From: Microbaculum sp051390635
Lineage (GTDB): Bacteria; Pseudomonadota; Alphaproteobacteria; Rhizobiales; Tepidamorphaceae
Reading direction: 5' to 3'
Assembly: GCF_051390635.1 (NCBI RefSeq)
Contig: NZ_JBPODT010000001.1
Coordinates: forward strand, 186,001-250,000
Length of the DNA: 64,000 nucleotides
The notes beneath the pieces are model-generated. The model was not told the origin of the DNA. It saw only the letters and a list, made by a program, of their open reading frames with translations, and did not search any database. Numbering within the stretch: the first letter of the stretch is position 1; each line of letters opens with the position of its first letter. A program made the translations under genes and the position numbers. Below are positions 1 to 10,642 of the stretch, one piece after another.

Positions 1-2161
<2,161 letters not shown>

Positions 2162-2193
2162 CCCGGACGAGGCAACAACGACGAGGCGCCAAC

Positions 2194-2430
2194 ATGGCGA
2201 TGGACGCTCGAGAAATCGAGAAACTGATCAAGACCCATATTCCCGACGCGATCGTGACGATCCGGGACCTGGCCGGCGACGGCGATCACTACGCCGCCGC
2301 GGTGGTATCGGAGCAGTTTCGCGGCAAGTCGCGGGTTCAGCAGCACCAGATGGTCTACGAGGCGCTGCGCGGCTCGATGGGCGGTGCCCTGCACGCCCTT
2401 GCCTTGCAGACCAGCGCGCCGGACAACTGA
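2194..2430 (+). CDS. bolA: BolA family protein
   Basis: This 78-residue BolA-like protein has the small class II KH-like fold. BolA proteins pair with monothiol CGFS glutaredoxins, sharing a [2Fe-2S] cluster and taking part in iron-sulfur trafficking. Visible family features are the N-terminal helix (IEKLIKTHIPDA), the DGDHYAAAVVSEQF strand region and the FRGKSRVQQHQMVYEAL segment, where the QQHQMVY run matches the conserved R.HR.VY core. The monothiol glutaredoxin is the next gene, 82 bp downstream, which strongly supports a functional pair. A second Met two codons in (2200) is a possible alternative start. Confidence 0.93.
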   Translation: MAMDAREIEKLIKTHIPDAIVTIRDLAGDGDHYAAAVVSEQFRGKSRVQQHQMVYEALRGSMGGALHALALQTSAPDN

Positions 2431-2512
2431 AAACGCGCGCCCTATATCAGACCCACAGGATCAATCGGCAGCGGCGGCCCGGCGCCGCAGCACATCGAAA
2501 GGACGGACCGAA

Positions 2513-2854
2513 ATGAGCACAGCCCACGACAGGATCGAGGCCGAAGTGAAGGGCAATGACGTCCTGCTGTTCATGAAGGGCACCCCGGCCTTCCCGCAAT
2601 GCGGGTTCTCCGGCCAGGTGGTGCAGATCCTCGATTATCTCGGCGTGCCCTACAAGGGCGTCAACGTGCTTGACGACGCGGAAATCCGGCAAGGCGTGAA
2701 GGAATACACCAACTGGCCGACCATTCCGCAGCTCTACGTCAAGGGCGAATTCGTCGGCGGCTGCGACATCATCCGCGAGATGTTCCAGGCCGGAGAGCTT
2801 CAGCAGCTCATGGCCGAGCGCGGCATCGCGACGCAGGACAACGCGGCCAGCTAG
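2513..2854 (+). CDS. grxD: Monothiol CGFS glutaredoxin (Grx4 type)
   Basis: This 113-residue single-domain monothiol glutaredoxin acts in iron-sulfur cluster delivery together with BolA. The diagnostic PQCGFS active site is present, preceded by VLLFMKGTP, and the glutathione-binding WPTIPQLYVKGEFVGG segment and GGCDI turn follow. The ATG at 2513 was chosen because it gives the standard N-terminus (MSTAHDRIE) and has a GAAAGGA-like ribosome site just upstream; a longer open frame exists upstream but encodes nothing family-like. It is the last gene of the purL-bolA-grx run, and a hairpin follows. Confidence 0.95.
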   Translation: MSTAHDRIEAEVKGNDVLLFMKGTPAFPQCGFSGQVVQILDYLGVPYKGVNVLDDAEIRQGVKEYTNWPTIPQLYVKGEFVGGCDIIREMFQAGELQQLMAERGIATQDNAAS

Positions 2855-2881
2855 GCAGGCGTTTTCCGGGCGATCCCCGTG

Positions 2882-2907
2882 GTCCGGGCGTTCGTGGCCC
2901 GGACTTT
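2882..2907 (+). terminator. Hairpin after the purL-bolA-grxD run
   Basis: An 8-bp perfect inverted repeat (GTCCGGGC and GCCCGGAC, 7-nt loop) is followed by only three T residues. It lies 28 bp after the glutaredoxin stop and before the convergent TPR gene, so a weak intrinsic terminator is the likely role. Confidence 0.5.
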
Positions 2908-2982
2908 CGTAGTGTTGTTGGCGTTCGCGGCGATGAGATCCGTCGTGAACGCGGTTGGTGGTTTGCGGTCGGCAGCTGACGG

Positions 2983-5900
2983 CTAACTGTTCGACGCCAC
3001 CTTGTCGTTGCCCTTCTTGGGCAGCACATAGCGCGCCTTGTATTCCTCCAGGAACGCGTCCAGCGTGTCGACGCCGGCGACGCGCGAGACCAGCTTGCCG
3101 AACTCCCCGGCATTTTCCGGCACCGGCATCGTCACCACGTCGAAGGCGCTCGCGTCCGCGCTCGCGGCCATCTTCGCCAGGAATTTCGTGCGCAGCCGCT
3201 GCAGGCCGAGCTGATCCTTGGCCAGCGCGTAGGAGATCGCCGCGCGCAGGACCAGCGTCCGCTGCCCGTCCGTCAGCGGATCGACGCTTTCCCAGGCTTC
3301 GCCGAGCCCCCGCTCGAAGGCCTCGCCGGCATCCTGCCAGCGTTCCCCGTTCCAGAGCGCCTCGGCGCGGATCTGGTCGACCTCCACGCCCTCCGCCGAC
3401 GACAGCAGGTCGAGGGCGAGCTCGAGCCGGCCGGTTTCGGCCAGCGCCCGGGACTCCAGCAGCAGGCGCTGGTAAGCCACCTCGCGCGGAAGAACCGCCT
3501 GCCGGGTGCGCGACAGCACGACGATGGCGTCCGCCGGCTTGCGGTTCATCAGGTAGATCCAGGCCAGCTTCGCGGCGACCTCGGCGCGCTCGGCCCCCTT
3601 CAGGCGATTGTCGACCTGATGGCGCAGCAGTTCGGCGGCCTGCTCCAGAAGGTCGACTTCGACCATCCGGTCGGCGAGCCCGCGGATGATCTGGTCGCCC
3701 TTGCGGCCGATCGGGGTGAGCTCGCGGAAATCATAGTACAGCGCCAGGGCATCGACCGGCGGGATCTCGTCGGCCCGTCCGCCAAGGAAGAGTTCCTCGA
3801 AGGCGCGGTTCATATCGTCCTGCAGCGCCCGCGTCGTCGGCGAATCCGAATTCGCGACCGTCGCCGATTTCATGATCTCGAAGGCACGGTAGTAGTCGTA
3901 CGCCTCGGCCTGGAGATTGGCGAGGAGCCGCAACGCGCCAAGCTCGATCTCGTCGCCGCGCCACGACAGTGCCAGCCGTTCGAGATCCGAAATGATCTCG
4001 TCGGTCCGCGCCGACCCGTAGGCGTTGTGAAGCGCCTCGGCCCGGCGCAACTGCGCCTGCGCGGCCAGCAGCCGGTCTCCCGACCCGATCACATCGTCCA
4101 GAACCCTGATCGCATCGTCGGTCCGGCCGAGCGCCATCTGCAGGCGCGCGCTCAGCAACGCCACATGCGGGTCCGGCACGGTGGGATCCTGGTTCTCCTC
4201 CAGCTCGGCCATGCGCACCGCCGCCTCGGCGTAATCGCGGGCCTCGAGGGCGGCCTCCGCGGAGGCCAGTCGGAAATCCTTCTGGCGCCGTGCCGAGTAG
4301 CTCGACAAGGCCGGGGCGCCCTGCTCGAAGGCGGCCACGGCGGCGCGCCAGTTGCCCCTCTGGGTCTCGGCGACGCCGCGCCACAGCGCGACGTCCGAAC
4401 TTCTGTTGAGGCCGAACGTATCGAATTCGCGGATGGCCTCGTCGGGACGACGCATCATCACCATGGCGATGCCGCGCAACGCCCGGATTTCCGGCTCACG
4501 CATCGCGGCGGGGTCTTCCTGCTCGATCAGTCTGAGCTGCGCCAGCGCCTCCGCGCCGAGATCGGTCCCCAACAGCGCCCGCGCCATCTGCACGCGCGAG
4601 CCGGTCCGGGACATTTCCCCGGCGACCGCCGTCTCGCGGATGTGTTTCGACAGCAGCTTGTAGGCGGCGCCCGGATCGAGGCTGCTGTCGTCGATGCTGT
4701 CGACGAAGCCGGGACGCCCCGCGTCGAAGCCGGCGGTGCGCCCGGGCGCGTATTGCCCGTTCACCTCGGACATGACGAGACCGTTGCCGCGCCCGATGCG
4801 GACATGGCCGCTGTCGATGCTCACGCTCAGGTCGTCGGCGAGCGGTCTGACCACCAGCCCGTGGATCGTGGTCGGCGCCTGGAACTCGACGAAATTGAAC
4901 GGCTTGGGGATCGAGCGGGACGGCGGCATCGCCGTCACCACGAACAGCCGGTCGTTGCCATCCGGATTCCGGATCTCATGGACGGCTTCGGCGCTGGGAA
5001 ACTGGACGATGGCTTCCGGCTGCCCGGCCTCGTTGACCGCGCGCAGAAGCGTGAGCGGAGCGCCCGGCTCGAGCATGACGTCGCCCAGCGTGATCACCCA
5101 TTTCGTTGGCTCGCCCGTGACCGTCGTCAGTAGCGGTTTGGCAAGCGTCAGCCGCAGCACGGAGGTATCGTTGCTGCGCCAGCTGTCGACGGCGGAGACA
5201 TATCCGCTGAGGTCTTTGCGCAGGATCCGGGCGTCGATCGGCTGCGGCGAATCGAACACCGCCCACAACGCCCCCGCCTGCTCGAACACGGCCGCCGATG
5301 TCGGCGCGTCGAACGGCAGCGTCAGCTTGACGGTGGCCGCGAAGCGGCGCGCCTCCGGCTGCACATGGTCCACGCCACCGAGGGGCCCTTCGGCCAGGAC
5401 AGGCTCTTCGGCGATCTCGGGTTCGGCGGCCGTTTCGGCTTTGGCGGGGGGCTCGGCGACAGGATTGGCGAGCTCGGGATCGGCGGCTGCCTCGGGCGCC
5501 TGATCCGGCGTCTCCTGCCCGGAAATCGTGACCTGCGCGTCCGCCCCGAACGCCGCGGCCAGGGCCTCGTGTTCCTCCGCCAGGCTGCGCCGTCCCGGCA
5601 CCTCGCCGGACAGCAGGTCGACGACATCGGCGTCACCGCGCGGCGCCAGAACGGCGGCCCCGGCATCCGCGCTGCCCGGTGCCGTCACGTCGACGACATA
5701 GGTATTGCCTTCCTTGAAGCCGCGAACCGGAGACATCGGGTCGACCGTCAGGGACAGCTCGAGCCCGCCCTCGCCGAGCCGCGACTCGATGCCGGAAATA
5801 TAGGACGGCAGACGCGGCTTCAGCCCGGACAGGTCGATGCGCGCCGCCTTGTCGAAATAGACGCTCGCCCTGTCGACGTCCCGCTCGATACGGCCATCCG

Positions 5901-6510
5901 TCTCGCTCTCGAACACGAACACGAGGCGCGTGAAGGTCGGCAGGCTCGAAACGCGGACCTCGACGGGCTTGGACTTGCGGAATTTCTCGAGCAGCTCGCG
6001 CTCGCGCTGGCGCTTCTCGGTCTCCTCGGCGCGCCGCGCCAATTCGGCGACCACGTCCTGCGGCAGTCCCGGCGGCAGCCCCACCCAGTCGCCCGGCATC
6101 AGGTCGACGAACAGCTTTTCGCCGGCCTCCATCGTGTTCACGGTCACCGGCTGGGCGAGCGCCAGGCGGATCGCGCCGCCGTCGGGATCGCGGCGCGCGG
6201 CGGTGATGAAGCGGCCGATGACATCGCTCAGGCGCGCGACGTCCGGCGCGGCGGGCTCATCGAATTCGAGAACCAGGACGCCTGTCGTCGCTGTGACGTC
6301 GAACGCCGGCACGTCCTTGTCGAACGTGATGATCATCCGCGCGTAGGTTCCGGTATCGCTGGCCTCGATGATCGCCGGCACCTGCGCCCGGGCGCTGCCG
6401 GCGGCCGTCAGCGCCGCCAGGACAAGCAGGCACGCGACCGCACGCGCGCGCCGGGCAAGGCAACGCGATACAAGTCCAGGGGCGGCGTTTCTGCCTGGGC
6501 CGGTTTTCAT
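2983..6510 (-). CDS. Large exported TPR-repeat protein of the flagellar motor block
   Basis: This is an 1,175-residue exported protein. The start at 6510 was chosen because GGAGAGAAC precedes it and a signal peptide follows (basic N-region, hydrophobic LLVLAALTAAG, cleavage near ARAQ). The first 300 residues hold two similar beta-rich stretches (IIEASDTGTYARMIITFDKD and VRVSSLPTFTRLVFVFE) that look AMIN-like, separated by a charged helix (EETEKRQRERELLEKFRKSK). A low-complexity Ala/Pro/Glu linker comes next, and the second half is helical with TPR-like periodicity. It is last in the fliL-fliM-DUF6468-motE direction, 115 bp after motE. Orthologues are known next to motE in alphaproteobacteria, but I know no established function. 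A periplasmic role at the motor is inference. Confidence 0.8.
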   Translation of the reverse strand: MKTGPGRNAAPGLVSRCLARRARAVACLLVLAALTAAGSARAQVPAIIEASDTGTYARMIITFDKDVPAFDVTATTGVLVLEFDEPAAPDVARLSDVIGRFITAARRDPDGGAIRLALAQPVTVNTMEAGEKLFVDLMPGDWVGLPPGLPQDVVAELARRAEETEKRQRERELLEKFRKSKPVEVRVSSLPTFTRLVFVFESETDGRIERDVDRASVYFDKAARIDLSGLKPRLPSYISGIESRLGEGGLELSLTVDPMSPVRGFKEGNTYVVDVTAPGSADAGAAVLAPRGDADVVDLLSGEVPGRRSLAEEHEALAAAFGADAQVTISGQETPDQAPEAAADPELANPVAEPPAKAETAAEPEIAEEPVLAEGPLGGVDHVQPEARRFAATVKLTLPFDAPTSAAVFEQAGALWAVFDSPQPIDARILRKDLSGYVSAVDSWRSNDTSVLRLTLAKPLLTTVTGEPTKWVITLGDVMLEPGAPLTLLRAVNEAGQPEAIVQFPSAEAVHEIRNPDGNDRLFVVTAMPPSRSIPKPFNFVEFQAPTTIHGLVVRPLADDLSVSIDSGHVRIGRGNGLVMSEVNGQYAPGRTAGFDAGRPGFVDSIDDSSLDPGAAYKLLSKHIRETAVAGEMSRTGSRVQMARALLGTDLGAEALAQLRLIEQEDPAAMREPEIRALRGIAMVMMRRPDEAIREFDTFGLNRSSDVALWRGVAETQRGNWRAAVAAFEQGAPALSSYSARRQKDFRLASAEAALEARDYAEAAVRMAELEENQDPTVPDPHVALLSARLQMALGRTDDAIRVLDDVIGSGDRLLAAQAQLRRAEALHNAYGSARTDEIISDLERLALSWRGDEIELGALRLLANLQAEAYDYYRAFEIMKSATVANSDSPTTRALQDDMNRAFEELFLGGRADEIPPVDALALYYDFRELTPIGRKGDQIIRGLADRMVEVDLLEQAAELLRHQVDNRLKGAERAEVAAKLAWIYLMNRKPADAIVVLSRTRQAVLPREVAYQRLLLESRALAETGRLELALDLLSSAEGVEVDQIRAEALWNGERWQDAGEAFERGLGEAWESVDPLTDGQRTLVLRAAISYALAKDQLGLQRLRTKFLAKMAASADASAFDVVTMPVPENAGEFGKLVSRVAGVDTLDAFLEEYKARYVLPKKGNDKVASNS

Positions 6511-6625
6511 GTTCTCTCCGGTCGAACGCCACGATTTGCGCGACGCGATCAACGTCCTGTCGATCCCGGAGAAAGGCTAGATTACGCAAGTAAATAGCGG
6601 CTTAAGTCTGGATCCCGGATTGGGC

Positions 6626-7435
6626 CTAATTGACCGGTCGGGTTCCGACGATCTTGGGCAGTTCCCCGCCGGTGCCGCCGGTGTCGGCAATGGGATCGAC
6701 GCTTTTGGCGGACAGTTCCAGCGTCAGCCGCTGCGCCACCTCGGAGTCCATTTCCGCCAGCACAAGCGCCATTTGCCTGGCACTCATCAGGCTCGCGACC
6801 TTGGAGACCACCGACATGTCGAGCCGGTTGAAGATGCGCGCCGCGTCCTTCGGCTTCATGCTCTCGTACATGGTGACGACGTTCTTTATCCGCTCGTCGT
6901 CCTCACCCTTGCGGTCGGCTTCGACCGCGGTGATGCGCGCTTCCAGGTCCTTCAGCTCGCCGATCCGCTGTTCCAGCCGCTGCTCGGCCGCCTTCAGCAG
7001 GTTCTCGCGCAGGTCCAGTTCCTTCTCGCGCTCTTCCAGCTCCTTGCGCCGCTCTCCCAGGCTGTCGAGGATCGCGTCGCGCGAACGGCTCTCGGTTCCC
7101 AGCACCCGCTCCAGGAAGGACGGTTCCTCGGACTTCGCCGCCTCGGGCGGATTGTTCGCAGTCGTCTTGCCGCCCCCGGTCTGCCCGTCCGTCTGTTCGG
7201 CCCCAGCTTGCCCAGCAGAATCCTGCCCGGAAGAATCTTGCCCGGCCGCATCCTGGCCAGCGGCATCCTGGCCATCCCCCTGCTCCCCGGCGGTCTCCTG
7301 CGCCGCGTTCTGGGCCAGTGCCGGGCCGCTTCCGCCAATCAGATTGGGTTCGCCGACGATCAGGCCGACGCCCTTGAGGACGAGCAGCGCACCGATGGCG
7401 ATGATGACCAGCGGCAGCAGCCGGAGCCCCTTCAT
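6626..7435 (-). CDS. motE: MotE family protein (MgtE-N-like domain), motor chaperone
   Basis: This 269-residue protein has an N-terminal membrane helix (LLPLVIIAIGALLVLKGVG), a Gln/Ala/Gly/Asp-rich linker with repeated DAAGQ-type pentads, a long coiled coil (roughly residues 95-190) and a C-terminal MgtE intracellular-N-like domain (YESMKPKDAARIFNRLD). This arrangement matches MotE, described in rhizobia as a periplasmic chaperone that stabilises MotC. The ATG at 7435 overlaps the stop of the preceding gene as ATGA, indicating translational coupling. Neighbours are fliM and a DUF6468 gene upstream and the TPR protein downstream. Whether it acts exactly like rhizobial MotE is inference. Confidence 0.85.
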   Translation of the reverse strand: MKGLRLLPLVIIAIGALLVLKGVGLIVGEPNLIGGSGPALAQNAAQETAGEQGDGQDAAGQDAAGQDSSGQDSAGQAGAEQTDGQTGGGKTTANNPPEAAKSEEPSFLERVLGTESRSRDAILDSLGERRKELEEREKELDLRENLLKAAEQRLEQRIGELKDLEARITAVEADRKGEDDERIKNVVTMYESMKPKDAARIFNRLDMSVVSKVASLMSARQMALVLAEMDSEVAQRLTLELSAKSVDPIADTGGTGGELPKIVGTRPVN

Positions 7436-7872
7436 GCGGCCCTGCCGGAGGCATCCGCGACCGTCTTGCGCACGGGCGCGCCGTCGCGCTGGGTGGCGCG
7501 CGGCGTGGCGGACGCCTTGGCGGGCTCGACCAGGCCGTGGCCGCGGGCCAGTTCGGTGATCCGCGACAGACGGCCAAGCACCTTGCCGCCAAGCTCGACC
7601 TGCTTCTCGATGGAGCGGCTGAACCGGTCGGCCTGCCGCAGCTTGTTGGTCAGGTCTCGGTCGCACTCGACCGCGGTGACCTTGAGCCCCTCGATCGCCT
7701 GCTCGGCGATCTCGGTCGCCCGCACCAGTTCGGCGATCGTCTCGCGCAGCGACGATTCATCGGCGCGCAAGCGTTTCAGGCGCCGGTTGAGCACCATGCA
7801 GTACCCGATAGTCACGAGCAGCAGCGCCGCGACCAGGCTTTCGATCAGCAATCCCAGCGACGATCCGCTCAC
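7432..7872 (-). CDS. DUF6468 family flagellar-locus protein
   Basis: This 146-residue protein starts at a GTG with a strong GGAGGGAAC ribosome site. Its first bases overlap the fliM stop by 4 bp (GTGA), and its own stop overlaps the motE start by 4 bp, so three genes are coupled. It has one N-terminal membrane helix (LLIESLVAALLLVTIGYCMVL), then a helical coiled-coil region (ESSLRETIAELVRATEIAE) and a disordered Ala/Pro/Arg tail. It matches the small DUF6468 proteins found between fliM and motE in alphaproteobacteria. Its biochemical role is unknown to me. The topology suggests an anchored cytoplasmic coiled coil near the motor. Confidence 0.8.
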   Translation of the reverse strand: MSGSSLGLLIESLVAALLLVTIGYCMVLNRRLKRLRADESSLRETIAELVRATEIAEQAIEGLKVTAVECDRDLTNKLRQADRFSRSIEKQVELGGKVLGRLSRITELARGHGLVEPAKASATPRATQRDGAPVRKTVADASGRAA

Positions 7873-9038
7873 GTTCCCTCCACAGCAAGTCTGTCGGCCT
7901 TCTCGAAGGCCGCATAGGTCATCTTTGGCCGGCGCAGCCGGTTTACGATCCGCACCGCGACCCGATCGCCGACGCGGCCGGCCTTGCCGTCGGTCAGGAT
8001 CGTATCGCCGCATCGCAGCGTGATCGGGTCGGTCGTGCGACGGTCGAGCACCAGCGTGTCCCCGACCTTGAAGTCTATGACCCGGTCGAGCGGCATCGAC
8101 TGTTCGAACAGCACCGCGTCGATCTCGACGGTCGAATTCCACATCTCGCTGGCCAGATGCCCTTCCCAGATCGGATCGCGGCCGAATTTCTCGCCCATGA
8201 ACATCTGCAGGAGCATGTCGCGGATCGGCTCGATCGTCGCGTAGGGCAGCAGCACCTCGATGTTGCCGCCGCGGTCCTCCATGTCGATCCTGAGCTTGAC
8301 CAGGATCGCCGCGTTGGCCGGCCGCGCGATGGCGGCGAACCGCGGATTGGTTTCCAGCCGCTCCACGTTGAAATGGACCGGAGACAGCGGCGCGAAGGCC
8401 TGGTCGGCATCGGCGAGTACGACCTCGATCATGCGCCGGATCAGGTTCATCTCGATGGTCGTGTACGGACGCCCCTCGATCCTGAGCCGCATCGAGCCGC
8501 GCCCGCCGCCCAGCAGGACGTCGACCATCGAATAGATCAGGTTCGAGCCAACCGTCACGAGGCCGTAGTTGTCCCATTCCTCGGCCTTGAAGACCGCGAG
8601 GATCGCGGGCAGAGGGATCGAGTTCAGGTAGTCGCCGAACCGCACGGACGACAGGCTGTCCAGTGCGACCTCGACATTGTCGGAGGTGAAATTGCGCAGG
8701 CTCGTGGTGAGCAGCCGCACCAGCCGATCGAAGATGATCTCCAGCATCGGCAGGCGTTCGTAGGAAACGATCGTCGAATTGATGATCGAACGGATACCGC
8801 TCTTCTCGTCGCGGTTCGCCGCATCGCCGTTGAAGCCGAGCAGGCTGTCGATCTCGTCCTGGTTGAGGACCCGCTCGGTTCCGCCGCTGGTGTCGGTTTC
8901 GGGCTCCTCGTCCTCGACCATCGATGCCCATTTGGCGGCGATATCGTCGTCGGAGGCCCCGTCGTCCTCGTCGGTCACATCGGCGCCCCACTGGGCCGCC
9001 AGGGCGTCCTGATCGACGTCTTCGTCTTCGTCTGCCAT
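7869..9038 (-). CDS. fliM: Flagellar motor switch protein FliM
   Basis: This is the C-ring protein that binds CheY-P and sets the direction of rotation (389 residues). The FliM middle domain (SSVRFGDYLNSIPLPAIL) and the C-terminal SpoA domain (DFKVGDTLVLDRR, GDRVAVRIVNRL) are clear. The CheY-binding signature LNQDEIDSLLGF, which sits at the very N-terminus in enteric FliM, begins near residue 58. Before it lies an acidic tail containing two similar elements, DALAAQWGADV and DDIAAKWASMV. The gene follows fliL by 9 bp and overlaps the next gene, in the common fliL-fliM order. Confidence 0.95.
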   Translation of the reverse strand: MADEDEDVDQDALAAQWGADVTDEDDGASDDDIAAKWASMVEDEEPETDTSGGTERVLNQDEIDSLLGFNGDAANRDEKSGIRSIINSTIVSYERLPMLEIIFDRLVRLLTTSLRNFTSDNVEVALDSLSSVRFGDYLNSIPLPAILAVFKAEEWDNYGLVTVGSNLIYSMVDVLLGGGRGSMRLRIEGRPYTTIEMNLIRRMIEVVLADADQAFAPLSPVHFNVERLETNPRFAAIARPANAAILVKLRIDMEDRGGNIEVLLPYATIEPIRDMLLQMFMGEKFGRDPIWEGHLASEMWNSTVEIDAVLFEQSMPLDRVIDFKVGDTLVLDRRTTDPITLRCGDTILTDGKAGRVGDRVAVRIVNRLRRPKMTYAAFEKADRLAVEGT

Positions 9039-9047
9039 CGGGCGCGC

Positions 9048-9551
9048 CTACTGAACGATGATCTCTTTGAAAACGACGTTGTCGATCTCGGCGGGATGAA
9101 CCGCCAGATTGACGCGCCGCACGAGCTCTTCCTTGAGCCGGTAGATGCCGGCGGACCCCTGCAGGTCGGTCGAGCGCAGCTCGCGCAGATAGACCTGGAA
9201 GGCGTCGAGCACCCTCGGCAGCACCTGCTCGACGGCCTCTTTCGTCTCCCTGTCCTTCATCTCCAGCGCGATCTGGACGCGCAGGAACTGCGGCCGCTGA
9301 TCCACCGAGCTCAGGTTCACGGTCATTTCCGGGAGTTCGTAGAAAACCGGCGGATCCTCCCGGGCCGTCCCGACACCCTGGCCGGAGCCGAGAAACAAGT
9401 AGCCACCGCCGCCGAGCAGCGCGAAGCCGAGCACGGCCGCCGCGCCGATGATGACGAGCTTGCGCCGGCCCTTCGGCGTCGCAGTTTCCGAAGCACTATC
9501 GGGTGTGGCCTCAATATTGTCGAAATCGGGTTGAGCGACCTCGGTGGACAT
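9048..9551 (-). CDS. fliL: Flagellar basal body-associated protein FliL
   Basis: This 167-residue single-pass inner-membrane protein associates with the stator and supports torque. The layout is standard: a short cytoplasmic N-terminus, one membrane helix (LVIIGAAAVLGFALLGGGGY, about residues 32-51), a Gly-rich linker, and a periplasmic SPFH-like domain containing FYELPEMTVNLSS and LRVQIALEMKDRETKEAVEQ. It is the first gene of the minus-strand motor block and diverges from flgF across a 311-bp regulatory region with a CtrA-type half site. Confidence 0.94.
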   Translation of the reverse strand: MSTEVAQPDFDNIEATPDSASETATPKGRRKLVIIGAAAVLGFALLGGGGYLFLGSGQGVGTAREDPPVFYELPEMTVNLSSVDQRPQFLRVQIALEMKDRETKEAVEQVLPRVLDAFQVYLRELRSTDLQGSAGIYRLKEELVRRVNLAVHPAEIDNVVFKEIIVQ

Positions 9552-9643
9552 GCCTGACCGGTTCCGTTTGTTCCGGGGCGCGCACGTCCCATAAAGCCCC
9601 GCACGCCAGCCCCCGCTGCCTTGCCGATCACCGTATGGAGCGC

Positions 9644-9662
9644 ATGGTTAACGAAAAGTTTC
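9644..9662 (-). promoter_or_regulatory. CtrA-type half box upstream of fliL
   Basis: On the minus strand the octamer TTAACCAT, a strong CtrA half-site, is preceded at the correct 7-bp distance by a degenerate GAAA in place of TTAA. It lies about 95 bp upstream of the fliL start. It is weaker than the fliX box at 14417-14435, and assignment rests on that similarity. Confidence 0.45.
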
Positions 9663-9687
9663 CAAACCCCGTCCGGGTGGGAAATTA

Positions 9688-9726
9688 TTGCCGCCCGACC
9701 TTGCCGGCTACCCCCAAAGTTGCCGG
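9688..9726 (+). promoter_or_regulatory. Three TTGCCG half-sites upstream of flgF
   Basis: TTGCCG occurs at 9688 and TTGCCGG at 9701 and 9720, all in one orientation and 55-95 bp upstream of the sigma-54 element at 9781. TGCCGG is the half-site of the palindromes found upstream of the flgI and flgE sigma-54 promoters, so these may be activator sites of an FlbD-like protein. Confidence 0.45.
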
Positions 9727-9780
9727 GTTCCTGCACAGTCGGAATTTCTTAAGTCTTTGATTTAACTGAATAAATGTACT

Positions 9781-9796
9781 TGGCACAGCGTATGCT
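9781..9796 (+). promoter_or_regulatory. Sigma-54 promoter of flgFGAH
   Basis: TGGCAC, five bases, then ATGC: the GG (9782-9783) and GC (9794-9795) dinucleotides have the exact sigma-54 spacing. The -12 half deviates from TTGC by one base. The predicted transcript start near 9807 rules out the longer flgF frame that opens at 9806. Confidence 0.65.
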
Positions 9797-9862
9797 TAAT
9801 GACCGGTGAACGCCCACGGCACCGTGCGGCGTTCGCTCGGGGGAGCAACCAACGGTGCAACG

Positions 9863-10603
9863 ATGCAAGATAATACCCTACTCGTATCCCTGTCGCGGCA
9901 GGTCGCGCTGCGGCGTCAGATGGACATCATCGCCAACAATCTGGCGAATCTCGAAACCGGCGGATTCAAATCGTCCGACGTGCTTTTCGAGGAATACCTG
10001 ATGCCCAGGGCGGAGGCGTCCAACGCCCTGCCCGGCGATCGGGACATCTCCTATGTCATCGACCGCGGCACGCTGCAGGATTTCGCGCCCGGGCCAATGC
10101 GGCAGACCGGCAATCCGCTCGATGTCGCCATCGACGGCGAGGGCTGGTTCGTCGTTCAGACACCGAGCGGCGAACGCTACACGCGCAACGGCGCATTCCT
10201 GCTCGACAATGACGGCGCCCTGGTCACCGCAGAAGGCCACCGGGTGATGGGCGACGGTGGCACGATCACCTTCGACGAGCGCGACGGCGCCGTCGCCATC
10301 GGCGCCGACGGGACGATCTCGACGGAGGCCGGCGAGAAGGGCCGACTGCAGGTCGCCGTCTTCGATGACGACGCCGTGCTGCAGCCCGAAGGCTCCAGCC
10401 TGTTCTCCGCGCCGGTCCAGCCGCGCGTCGCCAACGATGCCACCGTCCGCCAGGGCATGGTCGAAGGCTCGAACGTCCAGCCGATCGTCGAGATGACGCG
10501 GATGATCGAGGTGACCCGCGCCTACACCTCGCTGTCCTCCATGCTCGAACGCGTGGACGACATGCGCCGCAACGCCATCAGCGTGTTGGCCGTCATCGAA
10601 TGA
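9863..10603 (+). CDS. flgF: Flagellar proximal rod protein FlgF
   Basis: This 246-residue rod protein is exported by the flagellar type III system and needs no cleaved signal. The N-terminus (MQDNTLLVSLSRQ) and the rod/hook signature MDIIANNLANLETGGFK match FlgF, and the C-terminal EMTRMIEVTRAYTSLSSMLE helix is typical of the axial family. The ATG at 9863 is preferred over an upstream GTG at 9806 because the upstream start coincides with the predicted transcription start. No close ribosome site is seen (a GGGGGAG lies about 20 bp away). It is the first gene of flgF-flgG-flgA-flgH. Confidence 0.93.
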   Translation: MQDNTLLVSLSRQVALRRQMDIIANNLANLETGGFKSSDVLFEEYLMPRAEASNALPGDRDISYVIDRGTLQDFAPGPMRQTGNPLDVAIDGEGWFVVQTPSGERYTRNGAFLLDNDGALVTAEGHRVMGDGGTITFDERDGAVAIGADGTISTEAGEKGRLQVAVFDDDAVLQPEGSSLFSAPVQPRVANDATVRQGMVEGSNVQPIVEMTRMIEVTRAYTSLSSMLERVDDMRRNAISVLAVIE

Positions 10604-10642
10604 TGACCGCCCACCGCCAACGGACTTGAAAAGGAACACGCC

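Noticed and set aside
3619..6597. Long open frames on the plus strand opposite the TPR gene
   Set aside because: They are mirror frames caused by GC-rich third positions; products are Arg/Ala-rich, without recognisable domains, and without ribosome sites.
9746..9766. TTAA-N9-TTAAC upstream of flgF as a CtrA box
   Set aside because: The spacing is 9 bp, not 7, and it lies directly beside the sigma-54 element.
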